From Clostridia bacterium (GTDB lineage: Bacteria > Bacillota > Clostridia > Oscillospirales > Butyricicoccaceae): a stretch of DNA of 13,486 bases. Positions 7,769 to 13,486 of the stretch are shown here, piece by piece (the stretch's first letter is position 1; every line of letters starts with the position of its first letter). Under the pieces are notes generated by a model. It worked only from the letters and a program-made list of their open reading frames with translations, ran no database searches and had not been told where the DNA came from. The translations under genes were made by a program, and so were the position numbers. The stretch lies in the NCBI GenBank assembly GCA_017552495.1, contig JAFZPW010000115.1:1-13486 (forward strand), written 5' to 3'.

Positions 7769-7821
7769 ACACAGCACAAAATAGATAAAAATATGGAAAG
7801 CAGAGAAACGAGGTAACTGGA

Positions 7822-9246
7822 ATGGCAAACACCGCAAAAGACATCATGAAAATGATCCGCGAGCAGGACATCAAGATGGTGGACTTCAAGATCGTGGACA
7901 TCAACGGTCAGTTCCGTCACGTGACCATCCCCGCGCAGAATTTCAACGAAGATACCATGGTCAACGGCATCGGCTTTGACGCCTCCAACTACGGCTATGC
8001 CGTGGTGGAAAAGAGCGACATGGTCTACATCCCCGATCTGGACACCGCCATGATCGATCCCTTCTGCGAGATCAAGACCCTGAGCATGATCGGCAACGCC
8101 ATGATTATCGACTATCCCAGCAACCGCCCCCTCAGCCAGTATCCCCGCAATATCGTTCTGGCTGCCGAGCAGTACATGAAGGACAGCGGCATCGCCGACA
8201 CCATGATGATCCTGCCCGAGTTTGAGTTTTATCTCTTCAATCAGGTGGGCTGGAAGGTGGATCACGATGTGATCTCCGTGGCGCTGGACGCCGACCAGGC
8301 CCATTGGAACAGCGACGTAGAGGGCACTGGCTGCGTTGTTCCGTTCCAGAAGCATTACCACATCGCCAAGCCGCTGGACAAGACCTATGAATGCCGCAGC
8401 GAGATGTGCATGGAAATCGAAAAGGCCGGTATTCCCGTGAAGTACCATCACCCCGAGGTGGGCGGCGCCGGACAGTTCGAGATCGAGCCTCTGCTGGGCC
8501 AGATGTCCAAGATGGCCGACGGCAGCATGATGGTCAAGTACATCATCCACAACGTGGCCCGCAAATACGGTCTGACCGCCACCCTGATGCCCAAGCCCGT
8601 TTACGGCGAGGCCGGCAGCGGTATGCACGTCCATATGCTCCTGCTGAAGGACGGCGAGCCCGTCTTCTCCGATGACAACGGCTATTCCCACCTGTCTCAG
8701 GAGGCGCACTGGTTCATGGGTGGCCTGCTGAAGCACATCGCTTCGCTCTGCGCCATCACCAACCCCTCCACCAACTCCTTCAAGCGGCTGGTGCCCGGCT
8801 TTGAAGCTCCCGTTACCGTGGGTTACGCAACCTCCAACCGCTCGGCCGTCATCCGGATCCCCGCTTATGCCAAGAGCCCCAAGATGCGCCGCTTTGAGAT
8901 CCGCAATCCCGACGCCACCTGCAACCCCTATTTCTGCTATGCGGCGCTGCTGATGGCCGGTCTGGACGGCATCAAGAACAAGATCGATCCGCATAAAAAC
9001 GGATGGGGCCCCTATGATATGAATCTGTACGATCTCTCTGATGAGGAAAAGGCCAAGCTCCATCATCTGCCCACCCGTCTGGAGGATGCGCTGGACGCGT
9101 TGGAGGCCGATCACGATTATCTCACCGCCGGCGGCGTGTTCCCCGAGGAACTCATCAAGAACTTCATCGCCCGCAAGCGCGCCGAGTGCCGCGAAATCTC
9201 GCAGATTCCCCATCCCGTGGAGTTTGAGAAGTATTACAACATCTGA
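7822..9246 (+). CDS. glnA: type I glutamine synthetase
   Basis: A 474-residue GS-I that joins glutamate and ammonia with ATP to give glutamine in the cytoplasm, normally as a dodecamer. Seen motifs are PEFEFYLF (E133 and E135), HHPEVGGAGQFEIE (E212, E220), GSGMHVHM (H269, H271), NPSTNSFKRLVPGFEAPV with the flap glutamate E328, RSAVIRIP, and RRFEIRNPDATCNPY. The length, the insert around residues 145-175 and the C-terminal YLTAGGVF region resemble the beta subtype. NLYDL (Y403) matches the position of the adenylylated tyrosine of enteric GlnA, but whether this organism has an adenylyltransferase cannot be seen. The start ATG has GAGG at 7810-7813. It is monocistronic, transcribed away from hydE and closed by a strong terminator. 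Confidence 0.98.
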   Translation: MANTAKDIMKMIREQDIKMVDFKIVDINGQFRHVTIPAQNFNEDTMVNGIGFDASNYGYAVVEKSDMVYIPDLDTAMIDPFCEIKTLSMIGNAMIIDYPSNRPLSQYPRNIVLAAEQYMKDSGIADTMMILPEFEFYLFNQVGWKVDHDVISVALDADQAHWNSDVEGTGCVVPFQKHYHIAKPLDKTYECRSEMCMEIEKAGIPVKYHHPEVGGAGQFEIEPLLGQMSKMADGSMMVKYIIHNVARKYGLTATLMPKPVYGEAGSGMHVHMLLLKDGEPVFSDDNGYSHLSQEAHWFMGGLLKHIASLCAITNPSTNSFKRLVPGFEAPVTVGYATSNRSAVIRIPAYAKSPKMRRFEIRNPDATCNPYFCYAALLMAGLDGIKNKIDPHKNGWGPYDMNLYDLSDEEKAKLHHLPTRLEDALDALEADHDYLTAGGVFPEELIKNFIARKRAECREISQIPHPVEFEKYYNI

Positions 9247-9260
9247 TTTTATCTGTGTCA

Positions 9261-9294
9261 GTGCCCCGGCGGTTTTCCGCCGGGGCACTTTTTT
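9261..9294 (+). terminator. intrinsic terminator of glnA
   Basis: A perfect 12-base-pair GC-rich stem (GTGCCCCGGCGG at 9261-9272, complement at 9277-9288), a TTTT loop and six T after the stem, beginning 14 bases past the glnA stop. Confidence 0.97.
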
Positions 9295-9631
9295 CACGAG
9301 GACAGCAGGTTTCGGCGGGAACGGCTTTTCCTGCTTGAACGGCAGAGCGCGCACCGGGCTCGCGTGCAGCGGCAGCTTTGATTTTCCGGTCCGCTGCCGC
9401 AATAAGCTGCTGATTCTGCGCTGCCGTCTTTCTGTAAAGAAACAAAATAATTCGTCAATCAATCAGAAAAAGCACTTGACAAAACGCTTTATGCTGCGCG
9501 GAAAAAGCATTTTTTCCAAAGGAACGGCAAAAACCCCTGAAAAATTGTGAGAAAACCCGCCTGACTCCGCCCCACACACGGGATCGTTAACGATTTGTTC
9601 GGAGAATTTTTTTTGAAAGAGCCGCACGGGC
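9295..9631. other. non-coding stretch after glnA with inverted repeats
   Basis: No gene is supported here. Several complementary segments are present: AGCAGG/CCTGCT (9304-9309, 9330-9335), ACGGCAG/CTGCCGT (9339-9345, 9421-9427), and inside the latter GCGGCAG/CTGCCGC (9369-9375, 9394-9400) with GCAC/GTGC (9351-9354, 9364-9367). A perfect 12-base palindrome ATCGTTAACGAT lies at 9583-9594, about 40 bases before the next promoter. A lone TTGACA at 9476-9481 has no matching -10 box. Confidence 0.45.
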
Positions 9632-9660
9632 TTGCAAGAGATGCGTTGGTATCATATTAT
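9632..9660 (+). promoter_or_regulatory. promoter upstream of the SLH surface-protein gene
   Basis: TTGCAA (9632-9637), a 17-base spacer and TATTAT (9655-9660). It is the best promoter between glnA and the surface-protein gene and implies an unusually long leader of about 350 bases (transcript start near 9667, ATG at 10022). Confidence 0.65.
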
Positions 9661-9666
9661 TGTTTT

Positions 9667-10021
9667 ACATATTTTTGTTTCTGGCGGACACACAGAAAAC
9701 CACGGAAAGGAAAAGCGATGGGACGGCAGCCCGCGCTTTCGGGAGAAAATACCGTGAAACCGATTGTCAAAATACCGAAAAGGCGCATAATCGTTGCGGG
9801 CCTACGGGATAGGGGCAGTTGCGCCCTTTTTTCGGCGTGGAAAACAACGGAATACACAAAGCGCATCGACGGGGCGGGCGTACTGTGCCCCGCCGGGTCG
9901 TCGCGCTTTTTTGCTCCTTAAAAGGGGGATTTGATCTACACCTTCTATTCCAGCCGGGACGACCCGGCGGGAATCCATTCAAAACAAACGAACGCAAAGA
10001 ACTAAAATGGAGGCGTCAGAT
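9667..10021 (+). promoter_or_regulatory. long structured leader RNA of the SLH surface-protein gene
   Basis: There is no convincing small gene. Structures in order: CCGAAAA-GGCGCA (9775-9787) pairs with TGCGCC-(3-base bulge)-TTTTCGG (9820-9835), enclosing 32 bases that contain CCTA/TAGG (9801-9804, 9810-9813); a competing small hairpin GGGGC-AGTT-GCgCCC (9812-9826) runs into six T; a long hairpin at 9858-9909 also runs into T; and an 11-pair stem-loop lies at 9947-9974 (ATTCC, GCCGGG, loop ACGA). The ribosome site GGAGG is at 10009-10013. The arrangement resembles a cis-regulatory leader or a small RNA with read-through. I could not assign it to a known riboswitch class. Confidence 0.45.
9858..9912 (+). 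terminator. terminator-like hairpin inside the surface-protein leader
   Basis: AAAGCGC (9858-9864), CGAC (9867-9870) and GGCGGG (9873-9878) pair with CCCGCC (9889-9894), GTCG (9897-9900) and GCGCTTT (9903-9909), with two symmetric 2x2 internal loops and a 10-base apical loop, followed by TTTTTT (9907-9912). It lies about 110 bases before the start codon, so it would cut the transcript before the gene unless read through. Confidence 0.6.
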
Positions 10022-11398
10022 ATGAAACACAAAACAAAAAAGCTGTTTAGTATGATGATTGCATTCGTGATGGCGCTGGGTATGCTTCCGATGACGGTGC
10101 TGGCGGACGACCCGGCGCGAGTGACCATAGGTGACGGCAGCGATACCGATTTGTATGTTCCGAGTTATTCGTATTACAATTACGGAAAAGCGCATTACAT
10201 TATCCCCGCGGATGAACTGACCGCCATTCACGGCAAAACGATCACGGCGCTGAAATGGTATATGACGGCCGCCTATCATAATCGTAATTACACCGTGATC
10301 CTGTCGGAAACGATGGAGGATACGGTCACAGAATTAAAGAACGTGTCTGAAGGCGCCGTTGTGTATTCCGGGGAAATCACGGCGGACAGCGAGATTCTTG
10401 TCACCTTTGACGTGCCTTATCTGTACGGCGGACAGAATCTCCTTGTTACCGTCCTTGACAATACCGGGAGCTATGGCTCTTCTCCTCACAACGGGTTTAT
10501 CGGCACGAATAAAACAGGCGCGTCCTGTCTTGCGTACAGAGACGGCGCTGCATACAGCGCCAGTGAACAAGGTACGGCCACATTAAAAACTTTTTTGCCG
10601 AAAACGACGCTGATCTGCGGCGATATTACCCCTTCTGTCGTGGAGTATGACCTCTATATCGCCGGGACGCGGGTCACCAGCGGCAATGCGGGGGATTTGC
10701 GCGTTATCGACGGCGTGAACGTGGCCGAGGGCGGCGAAGCTCGCTATGACGCGGGAACCAACACCCTGACGCTGAGAGATGCGAGCATCGACGGGGCGCC
10801 GTACAGCAACTACGGCAACAAGGCCACGATCTCCGTGATGAACACCATCAAGACCTTTACCATCCGCTTTGAAGGTACGAATACGATCGGCTGCGAGGGC
10901 AATACCGACGGCATGTGTAACGCCGCCGTCGCCGAATATCCCCTCTGGATGGGCGGCGTGCAGGTGACCAGCAAGAATCTTTCCGGCGAGGGCTGGAACT
11001 TTGACCCGGAGTCCGGCACCCTGACCCTGAATGGCTACACCTATGTGGGCGAGGACTACCAGGGCGGTGGGGACTACCCCGAATGCGGCGCGATCTATAC
11101 CGGGGTCGCCGACCTCACTCTGGTTGTTGAGGGTGTCAACACCGTCAAAGAAACCGGCGGCATCAACGGGCACTACTGCAGCAATGGCATCGTGGCGACA
11201 GACGATCTGACAATCACGGGCAGCGGCACGCTCAACGCCATAGGTGGCACGCCGATCCCCATGGGGAACGGACACGGCCAGAGTCGCGGCATTCGCGTTA
11301 TGGGCACCTGCACGCTCGCTGCGGATTTCACCGGGATACTGAACGCCACAGGCTCGGCGCTGTGTGCCACGGCCTTGCAGCGGAGGCCCTTATCGTGA
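10022..11398 (+). CDS. N-terminal fragment of the SLH surface protein, as encoded
   Basis: Read literally, translation from the ATG at 10022 (GGAGG at 10009-10013, eight bases away) gives a secreted 458-residue product ending soon after the TG tract with the out-of-frame tail ATALQRRPLS. The in-frame ATG at 10007 is unlikely because the ribosome site lies downstream of it. This product keeps the signal peptide and the first repeats but lacks the SLH anchor, so it would be released, not wall-bound. Confidence 0.75.
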   Translation: MKHKTKKLFSMMIAFVMALGMLPMTVLADDPARVTIGDGSDTDLYVPSYSYYNYGKAHYIIPADELTAIHGKTITALKWYMTAAYHNRNYTVILSETMEDTVTELKNVSEGAVVYSGEITADSEILVTFDVPYLYGGQNLLVTVLDNTGSYGSSPHNGFIGTNKTGASCLAYRDGAAYSASEQGTATLKTFLPKTTLICGDITPSVVEYDLYIAGTRVTSGNAGDLRVIDGVNVAEGGEARYDAGTNTLTLRDASIDGAPYSNYGNKATISVMNTIKTFTIRFEGTNTIGCEGNTDGMCNAAVAEYPLWMGGVQVTSKNLSGEGWNFDPESGTLTLNGYTYVGEDYQGGGDYPECGAIYTGVADLTLVVEGVNTVKETGGINGHYCSNGIVATDDLTITGSGTLNAIGGTPIPMGNGHGQSRGIRVMGTCTLAADFTGILNATGSALCATALQRRPLS

Positions 11399-12822
11399 AC
11401 GGCGGCACGCTCAACGCCGCAGCCGGAGATAATACAGGCGGACAGTCTCTCGGCATTGTAACGAACTCCGCCACCATCCATGGCGGCACAGTCGCGGCCA
11501 CCGGTGGCGTTCCGACCAGCGGTTCCAGTTATGGCTTTGGCCGAACGGATTTGACAATCAATGGCGGAACCGTCACGCTGATCGGGGATACCAACGCATT
11601 TTATCCCTATGATACCCTCACGCTGGGAGACGGGGTGATGGCGGTTGCCTTAGCCAGCAAGACCGGCGCCGACGCGACGGCATACGATCCCTCGCAGTTG
11701 TCAACATACAAATACATCCAAACCAGTTATGAGCTTCCCGTCATCACCGTTGCCGCCCCGGTACTGCCTGCTGCGGGCAAATTTACCAATAGCAAGACCA
11801 TTGAGATAAACTGCGAAACGGACGGCGCGAAAATCTATTATACCACGGACGGAAGCGAACCGACCCAAAACAGCACGGAATACACCGCGGCTTTTACAAT
11901 CAACAAGACCACCACAGTCAAGGCGATCGCGATATTGAACGGACAAAGCAGTGAAGTCGCGTCTGTCACGTATACCAAGAGAAGCGGCGGAAGCGGCGGC
12001 GGAACGTCTTATCATGCCGTCGTGGCGGAAAATGCGGAAAATGGGGCCATAACGGCGCGGCCCTCCGCTGCGGCTGCTGGAACGGTTGTAACGCTCACAC
12101 CTGTGCCGAAGGAAAGCTGCACGGTAGAGCGGGTTATTGTAATGGACAAAGACGGGAAGGAGATCCCGCTGACGAATAATGGTGACGGCACTTATCGTTT
12201 TACCATGCCGAACGGCAAAGTCACTGTGGTTGCGACCTTTACCGAGATCGAACATGGCGCTGTTTGTCCGTCCAAAGGGTTCTCTGACATTGATCCCAAC
12301 GCATGGTATCACGAGTATGTGGATTATGTTGTCAGCAAGGGCTTGATGCAGGGCGTGGCGAACGATCGGTTCGCGCCCGACATCACCACCACCCGCGCCA
12401 TGATTGTGACCATTCTCCACCGGCTGGAAGGCAAGCCTGCGGTAAGCGGCAAAGTCTCCTTCGACGACGTGGAAGCCGGCTCATGGTATGCAGACGCCGT
12501 GGCATGGGCCGAGGCTAACGAGATTGTCGGGGGCTACGGAGACGGAACGTTCGGCCCCGACGACTGCATCACCCGTGAGCAGTTCGCCGCGATCCTGTAC
12601 CGCTACGCCAAGTTCAAGGGTTACGATGTGAGCAAGTCTGCGGATCTCTCCGGCTATGCGGATGTTTCCACGATCAGCGATTGGGCGCTCCCGGCTATCC
12701 AGTGGGCCAACGCCGAAAATCTCATTACGGGCCGCACCGCGACCATGCTTGTGTTGAGAGACAACGCCACAAGGGCGGAAGCCGCGGCGATTCTTGTGCG
12801 ATTTCTTGAAAATGTGAAATAA
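11362..12822 (+). CDS. C-terminal fragment of the SLH surface protein, separate frame
   Basis: This frame holds the rest of the beta-repeats, the chitobiase-C-terminal-like domain, the glycine-serine linker, the bacterial repeat and three SLH domains (FSDIDPNAWYHEYV; VSFDDVEAGSWYADAVAWA; YADVSTISDWALPAIQWA). It has no ribosome site or signal peptide of its own, so it is not expected to be expressed independently. SLH domains bind pyruvylated secondary cell-wall polymers in Gram-positives. It is the downstream part of the frameshifted gene. Confidence 0.8.
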   Translation: MCHGLAAEALIVNGGTLNAAAGDNTGGQSLGIVTNSATIHGGTVAATGGVPTSGSSYGFGRTDLTINGGTVTLIGDTNAFYPYDTLTLGDGVMAVALASKTGADATAYDPSQLSTYKYIQTSYELPVITVAAPVLPAAGKFTNSKTIEINCETDGAKIYYTTDGSEPTQNSTEYTAAFTINKTTTVKAIAILNGQSSEVASVTYTKRSGGSGGGTSYHAVVAENAENGAITARPSAAAAGTVVTLTPVPKESCTVERVIVMDKDGKEIPLTNNGDGTYRFTMPNGKVTVVATFTEIEHGAVCPSKGFSDIDPNAWYHEYVDYVVSKGLMQGVANDRFAPDITTTRAMIVTILHRLEGKPAVSGKVSFDDVEAGSWYADAVAWAEANEIVGGYGDGTFGPDDCITREQFAAILYRYAKFKGYDVSKSADLSGYADVSTISDWALPAIQWANAENLITGRTATMLVLRDNATRAEAAAILVRFLENVK

Positions 12823-12846
12823 CCGATAACAATCCGAACAAACAGG

Positions 12847-12885
12847 GACGGCGGAGCACGCGCTCCGCCGTCTTTCTTTTCTTTT
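12847..12885 (+). terminator. terminator of the SLH surface-protein gene
   Basis: A perfect 11-base-pair stem (GACGGCGGAGC at 12847-12857, complement at 12862-12872), an ACGC loop and a T-rich tail TTTCTTTTCTTTT, starting 24 bases past the stop. Confidence 0.92.
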
Positions 12886-12914
12886 GGAAAAATACGGTGC
12901 GTCATCGCCTATGA

Positions 12915-12951
12915 AAAAACCATCCGAAAAAATATTTTTCGGATGGTTTTT
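12915..12951. terminator. bidirectional terminator, mainly of tRNA-Arg
   Basis: CCATCCGAAAAA (12920-12931) pairs with TTTTTCGGATGG (12935-12946) around ATA, flanked by AAAAA on the left and TTTTT on the right. It gives a U-tract on both strands. On the minus strand it starts right after the tRNA CCA end; on the plus strand it backs up the surface-protein terminator. Confidence 0.88.
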
Positions 12952-13027
12952 GGTACGCCCGACTGGAGTCGAACCAGCGGCCTTTAGAGTCGGAGTCTAA
13001 CGCTCTATCCAGCTGAGCTACGGGCGC
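12951..13027 (-). tRNA. tRNA-Arg, anticodon CCG
   Basis: A 77-base tRNA with encoded CCA. On the minus strand: acceptor GCGCCCG pairs with CGGGCGT (G1-U72 wobble); the D arm is GCTC...GAGC; the anticodon stem is TTAGA/TCTAA with the loop CTCCGAC, hence anticodon CCG, reading CGG arginine codons; the T arm is GCTGG-TTCGACT-CCAGT; discriminator A is followed by CCA at 12953-12951. All arms fold with standard lengths. It has its own promoter and terminator. Confidence 0.96.
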
Positions 13028-13043
13028 GTTTCAAGCAAGGAGT

Positions 13044-13072
13044 ATTTTACCACAGTTTTTTCCGTTTGTAAA
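13044..13072 (-). promoter_or_regulatory. promoter of tRNA-Arg
   Basis: Minus strand TTTACA (complement of 13067-13072), a 17-base spacer and TAAAAT (complement of 13044-13049), ending 16 bases before the tRNA 5' end. Confidence 0.75.
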
Positions 13073-13117
13073 TCCCAAAAATAATTTTCTTTTCGACAAA
13101 AGGCGGATTTCGTCCAC

Positions 13118-13146
13118 TTGCGTGATTTTTTCAGATGTGGTATAAT
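13118..13146 (+). promoter_or_regulatory. promoter of the HD-domain gene
   Basis: TTGCGT (13118-13123), a 17-base spacer and a perfect TATAAT (13141-13146) preceded by TGG, which makes it an extended -10 as well. Confidence 0.85.
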
Positions 13147-13197
13147 ACGGCAAAATCAGAAAATTGGGAAAACAACCCGCACAGGAGGTGTGCTGTG

Positions 13198-13486
13198 ATG
13201 ACTTATGAAGACATCAAACGGGATCCCACGATCCGCACCTATATCGCCCGCGCCGACGAATCGCTTCTGGCGTTAGGCTACACCGAGCACAGCTTTGCGC
13301 ACGTGACCCATGTGGCCGAGATGGCGGGCTATATTATGGAGTGCATGGGCCAGCCGCCCCGGCAGGTGGAACTGGCGAAGATCGCCGCCTATCTCCACGA
13401 CATCGGCAATCTGATTAACCGGGTGGATCACAGCCAGAGCGGCGCGATCATGGCCTTCCGCATTTTGGGGGAGATGGGCTTTGACC
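13198..13486 (+). CDS. HD-domain metal-dependent phosphohydrolase, 5' part
   Basis: The first 96 residues are present; the gene runs off the window. The start ATG at 13198 has AGGAGG at 13183-13188; a GTG one codon earlier (13195) is also possible. HD-superfamily features are a histidine in the HSFAHVTHVAEMA helix (H35 or H38), the AAYLHDIGN motif with the paired metal ligands H67-D68, and VDHSQSGA with H78. Enzymes of this superfamily hydrolyse phosphate esters of nucleotides or cyclic nucleotides with bound divalent metal. The specific substrate cannot be told from this part. It is transcribed from its own extended -10 promoter. Confidence 0.9.
   Translation, partial: MTYEDIKRDPTIRTYIARADESLLALGYTEHSFAHVTHVAEMAGYIMECMGQPPRQVELAKIAAYLHDIGNLINRVDHSQSGAIMAFRILGEMGFD

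Larger units (their letters stand above)
7494..7821. other. divergent hydE-glnA regulatory region
   Basis: These 328 bases contain no gene. They hold the hydE leader and promoter on the minus strand and the glnA promoter on the plus strand. The middle, 7631-7726, is AT-rich with a direct repeat TCAGCGG at 7644-7650 and 7665-7671 (21 bases apart) and a TTTCGG/CCGAAA inverted repeat at 7675-7680 and 7690-7695. I see no TGTNAN7TNACA-type GlnR site. Confidence 0.6.
10022..12822 (+). pseudogene. frameshifted secreted SLH-anchored surface protein, whole locus
   Basis: Two frames form one gene: 10022-11398 and the continuation to 12822. The break lies in a (TG)3 tract at 11361-11366. Dropping one TG reads ...GSAL-CHGLAAEAL... 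and gives a continuous 932-residue protein. Order in the restored protein: signal peptide 1-28 (KHKTKK, hydrophobic core, VLA-DD cleavage); a beta-rich region 45-190 with YGGQNLLVTVLDNTGSY; two related repeats near 207 and 306 (YDLYIAGTRVTS, YPLWMGGVQVTS); beta-helix-like repeats 365-560 (DLTITGSGTLNA, ALIVNGGTLNA, DLTINGGTVTL); a chitobiase-C-terminal-like domain about 573-650 (YYTTDGSEPT); a GGSGGG linker; a bacterial repeat about 663-742; and three SLH domains about 753-930. It would bind the cell wall through SLH, with probable carbohydrate- or adhesin-type function. The broken state may be real or an assembly error. Confidence 0.85.
12823..13197. other. intergenic region carrying terminators, a tRNA gene and promoters
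   Basis: There is no protein gene in this stretch. It is filled by the surface-protein terminator, a bidirectional hairpin, tRNA-Arg on the minus strand with its promoter, and the promoter and ribosome site of the HD-domain gene. Confidence 0.85.

Noticed and set aside
7720..9462. A 580-codon open frame on the minus strand opposite glnA
   Set aside because: It mirrors the strongly biased codons of glnA, crosses the glnA terminator and promoter, and has no recognisable motifs.
9476..9504. Perfect TTGACA as a promoter
   Set aside because: No acceptable -10 box lies 16-18 bases downstream.
9740..9835. Resemblance to a GEMM-I (cyclic-di-GMP) riboswitch
   Set aside because: Fragments such as GAAA, GCGCA and GGGCCTACGG appear in roughly the right order, but the conserved GGGACGCAAAGC and the AGCCxGGTTxCC receptor are not matched, and the stems do not fit. 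A covariance-model search would settle it.
9595..9921. Small open frame of 108 codons in the surface-protein leader
   Set aside because: It has no ribosome site, begins before the promoter's start point, runs through several hairpins, and shows no protein-like pattern.
11355..11375. Programmed ribosomal frameshift in the surface-protein gene
   Set aside because: No slippery heptamer of the X-XXY-YYZ type and no suited downstream pseudoknot are apparent; a TG indel explains the break more simply.
1..13486. CRISPR arrays, insertion sequences, phage or defence systems
   Set aside because: I saw no regularly spaced repeats, transposase or integrase genes, or recognised defence domains in the window.

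Overview
This window most likely comes from an anaerobic, fairly GC-rich Gram-positive of the class Clostridia (Oscillospiraceae/Ruminococcaceae type). The basis is the [FeFe]-hydrogenase maturation set, an S-layer-homology (SLH) cell-wall protein, consensus AGGAGG ribosome sites, sigma-A type promoters with 17-base spacers, and many U-tailed hairpin terminators. The species cannot be named from the sequence alone.

Layout, left to right. (1) 1-1562, plus strand: the 3' part of a YtcJ-like amidohydrolase overlaps by ATGA a TM1586-type nitroreductase. A hairpin at 1652-1685 separates them from the converging next gene. (2) 1874-3583, minus strand: an AT-richer, unrecognised membrane-anchored protein with its own near-consensus promoter. 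(3) 3698-7630, minus strand: a hydE-hydG-hydF operon that builds the H-cluster of [FeFe]-hydrogenase. It has a clear promoter and a leader of about 100 bases holding an apparent terminator/antiterminator pair. No hydrogenase structural gene is in the window. (4) 7727-9294, plus strand: divergently transcribed type I glutamine synthetase (glnA) ending in a textbook terminator. (5) 9295-12885: a long non-coding stretch with a good promoter at 9632-9660 and about 350 bases of structured leader. It leads into a secreted, SLH-anchored, repeat-containing surface protein that is broken by a frameshift at an extra TG dinucleotide (11361-11366). (6) 12915-13072, minus strand: tRNA-Arg(CCG) with encoded CCA and its own promoter. 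(7) 13118-end, plus strand: the 5' part of an HD-domain phosphohydrolase.

Functional links. HydE, HydG and HydF act together: HydG makes the Fe(CO)(CN) synthon, HydE processes it toward the diiron subcluster, and HydF is the GTPase scaffold that delivers the product to apo-HydA. The other genes look like independent transcription units. The most interesting signals are regulatory RNA: the attenuator-like leader of hydEGF, and the multi-hairpin leader of the surface-protein gene with two U-tract hairpins.
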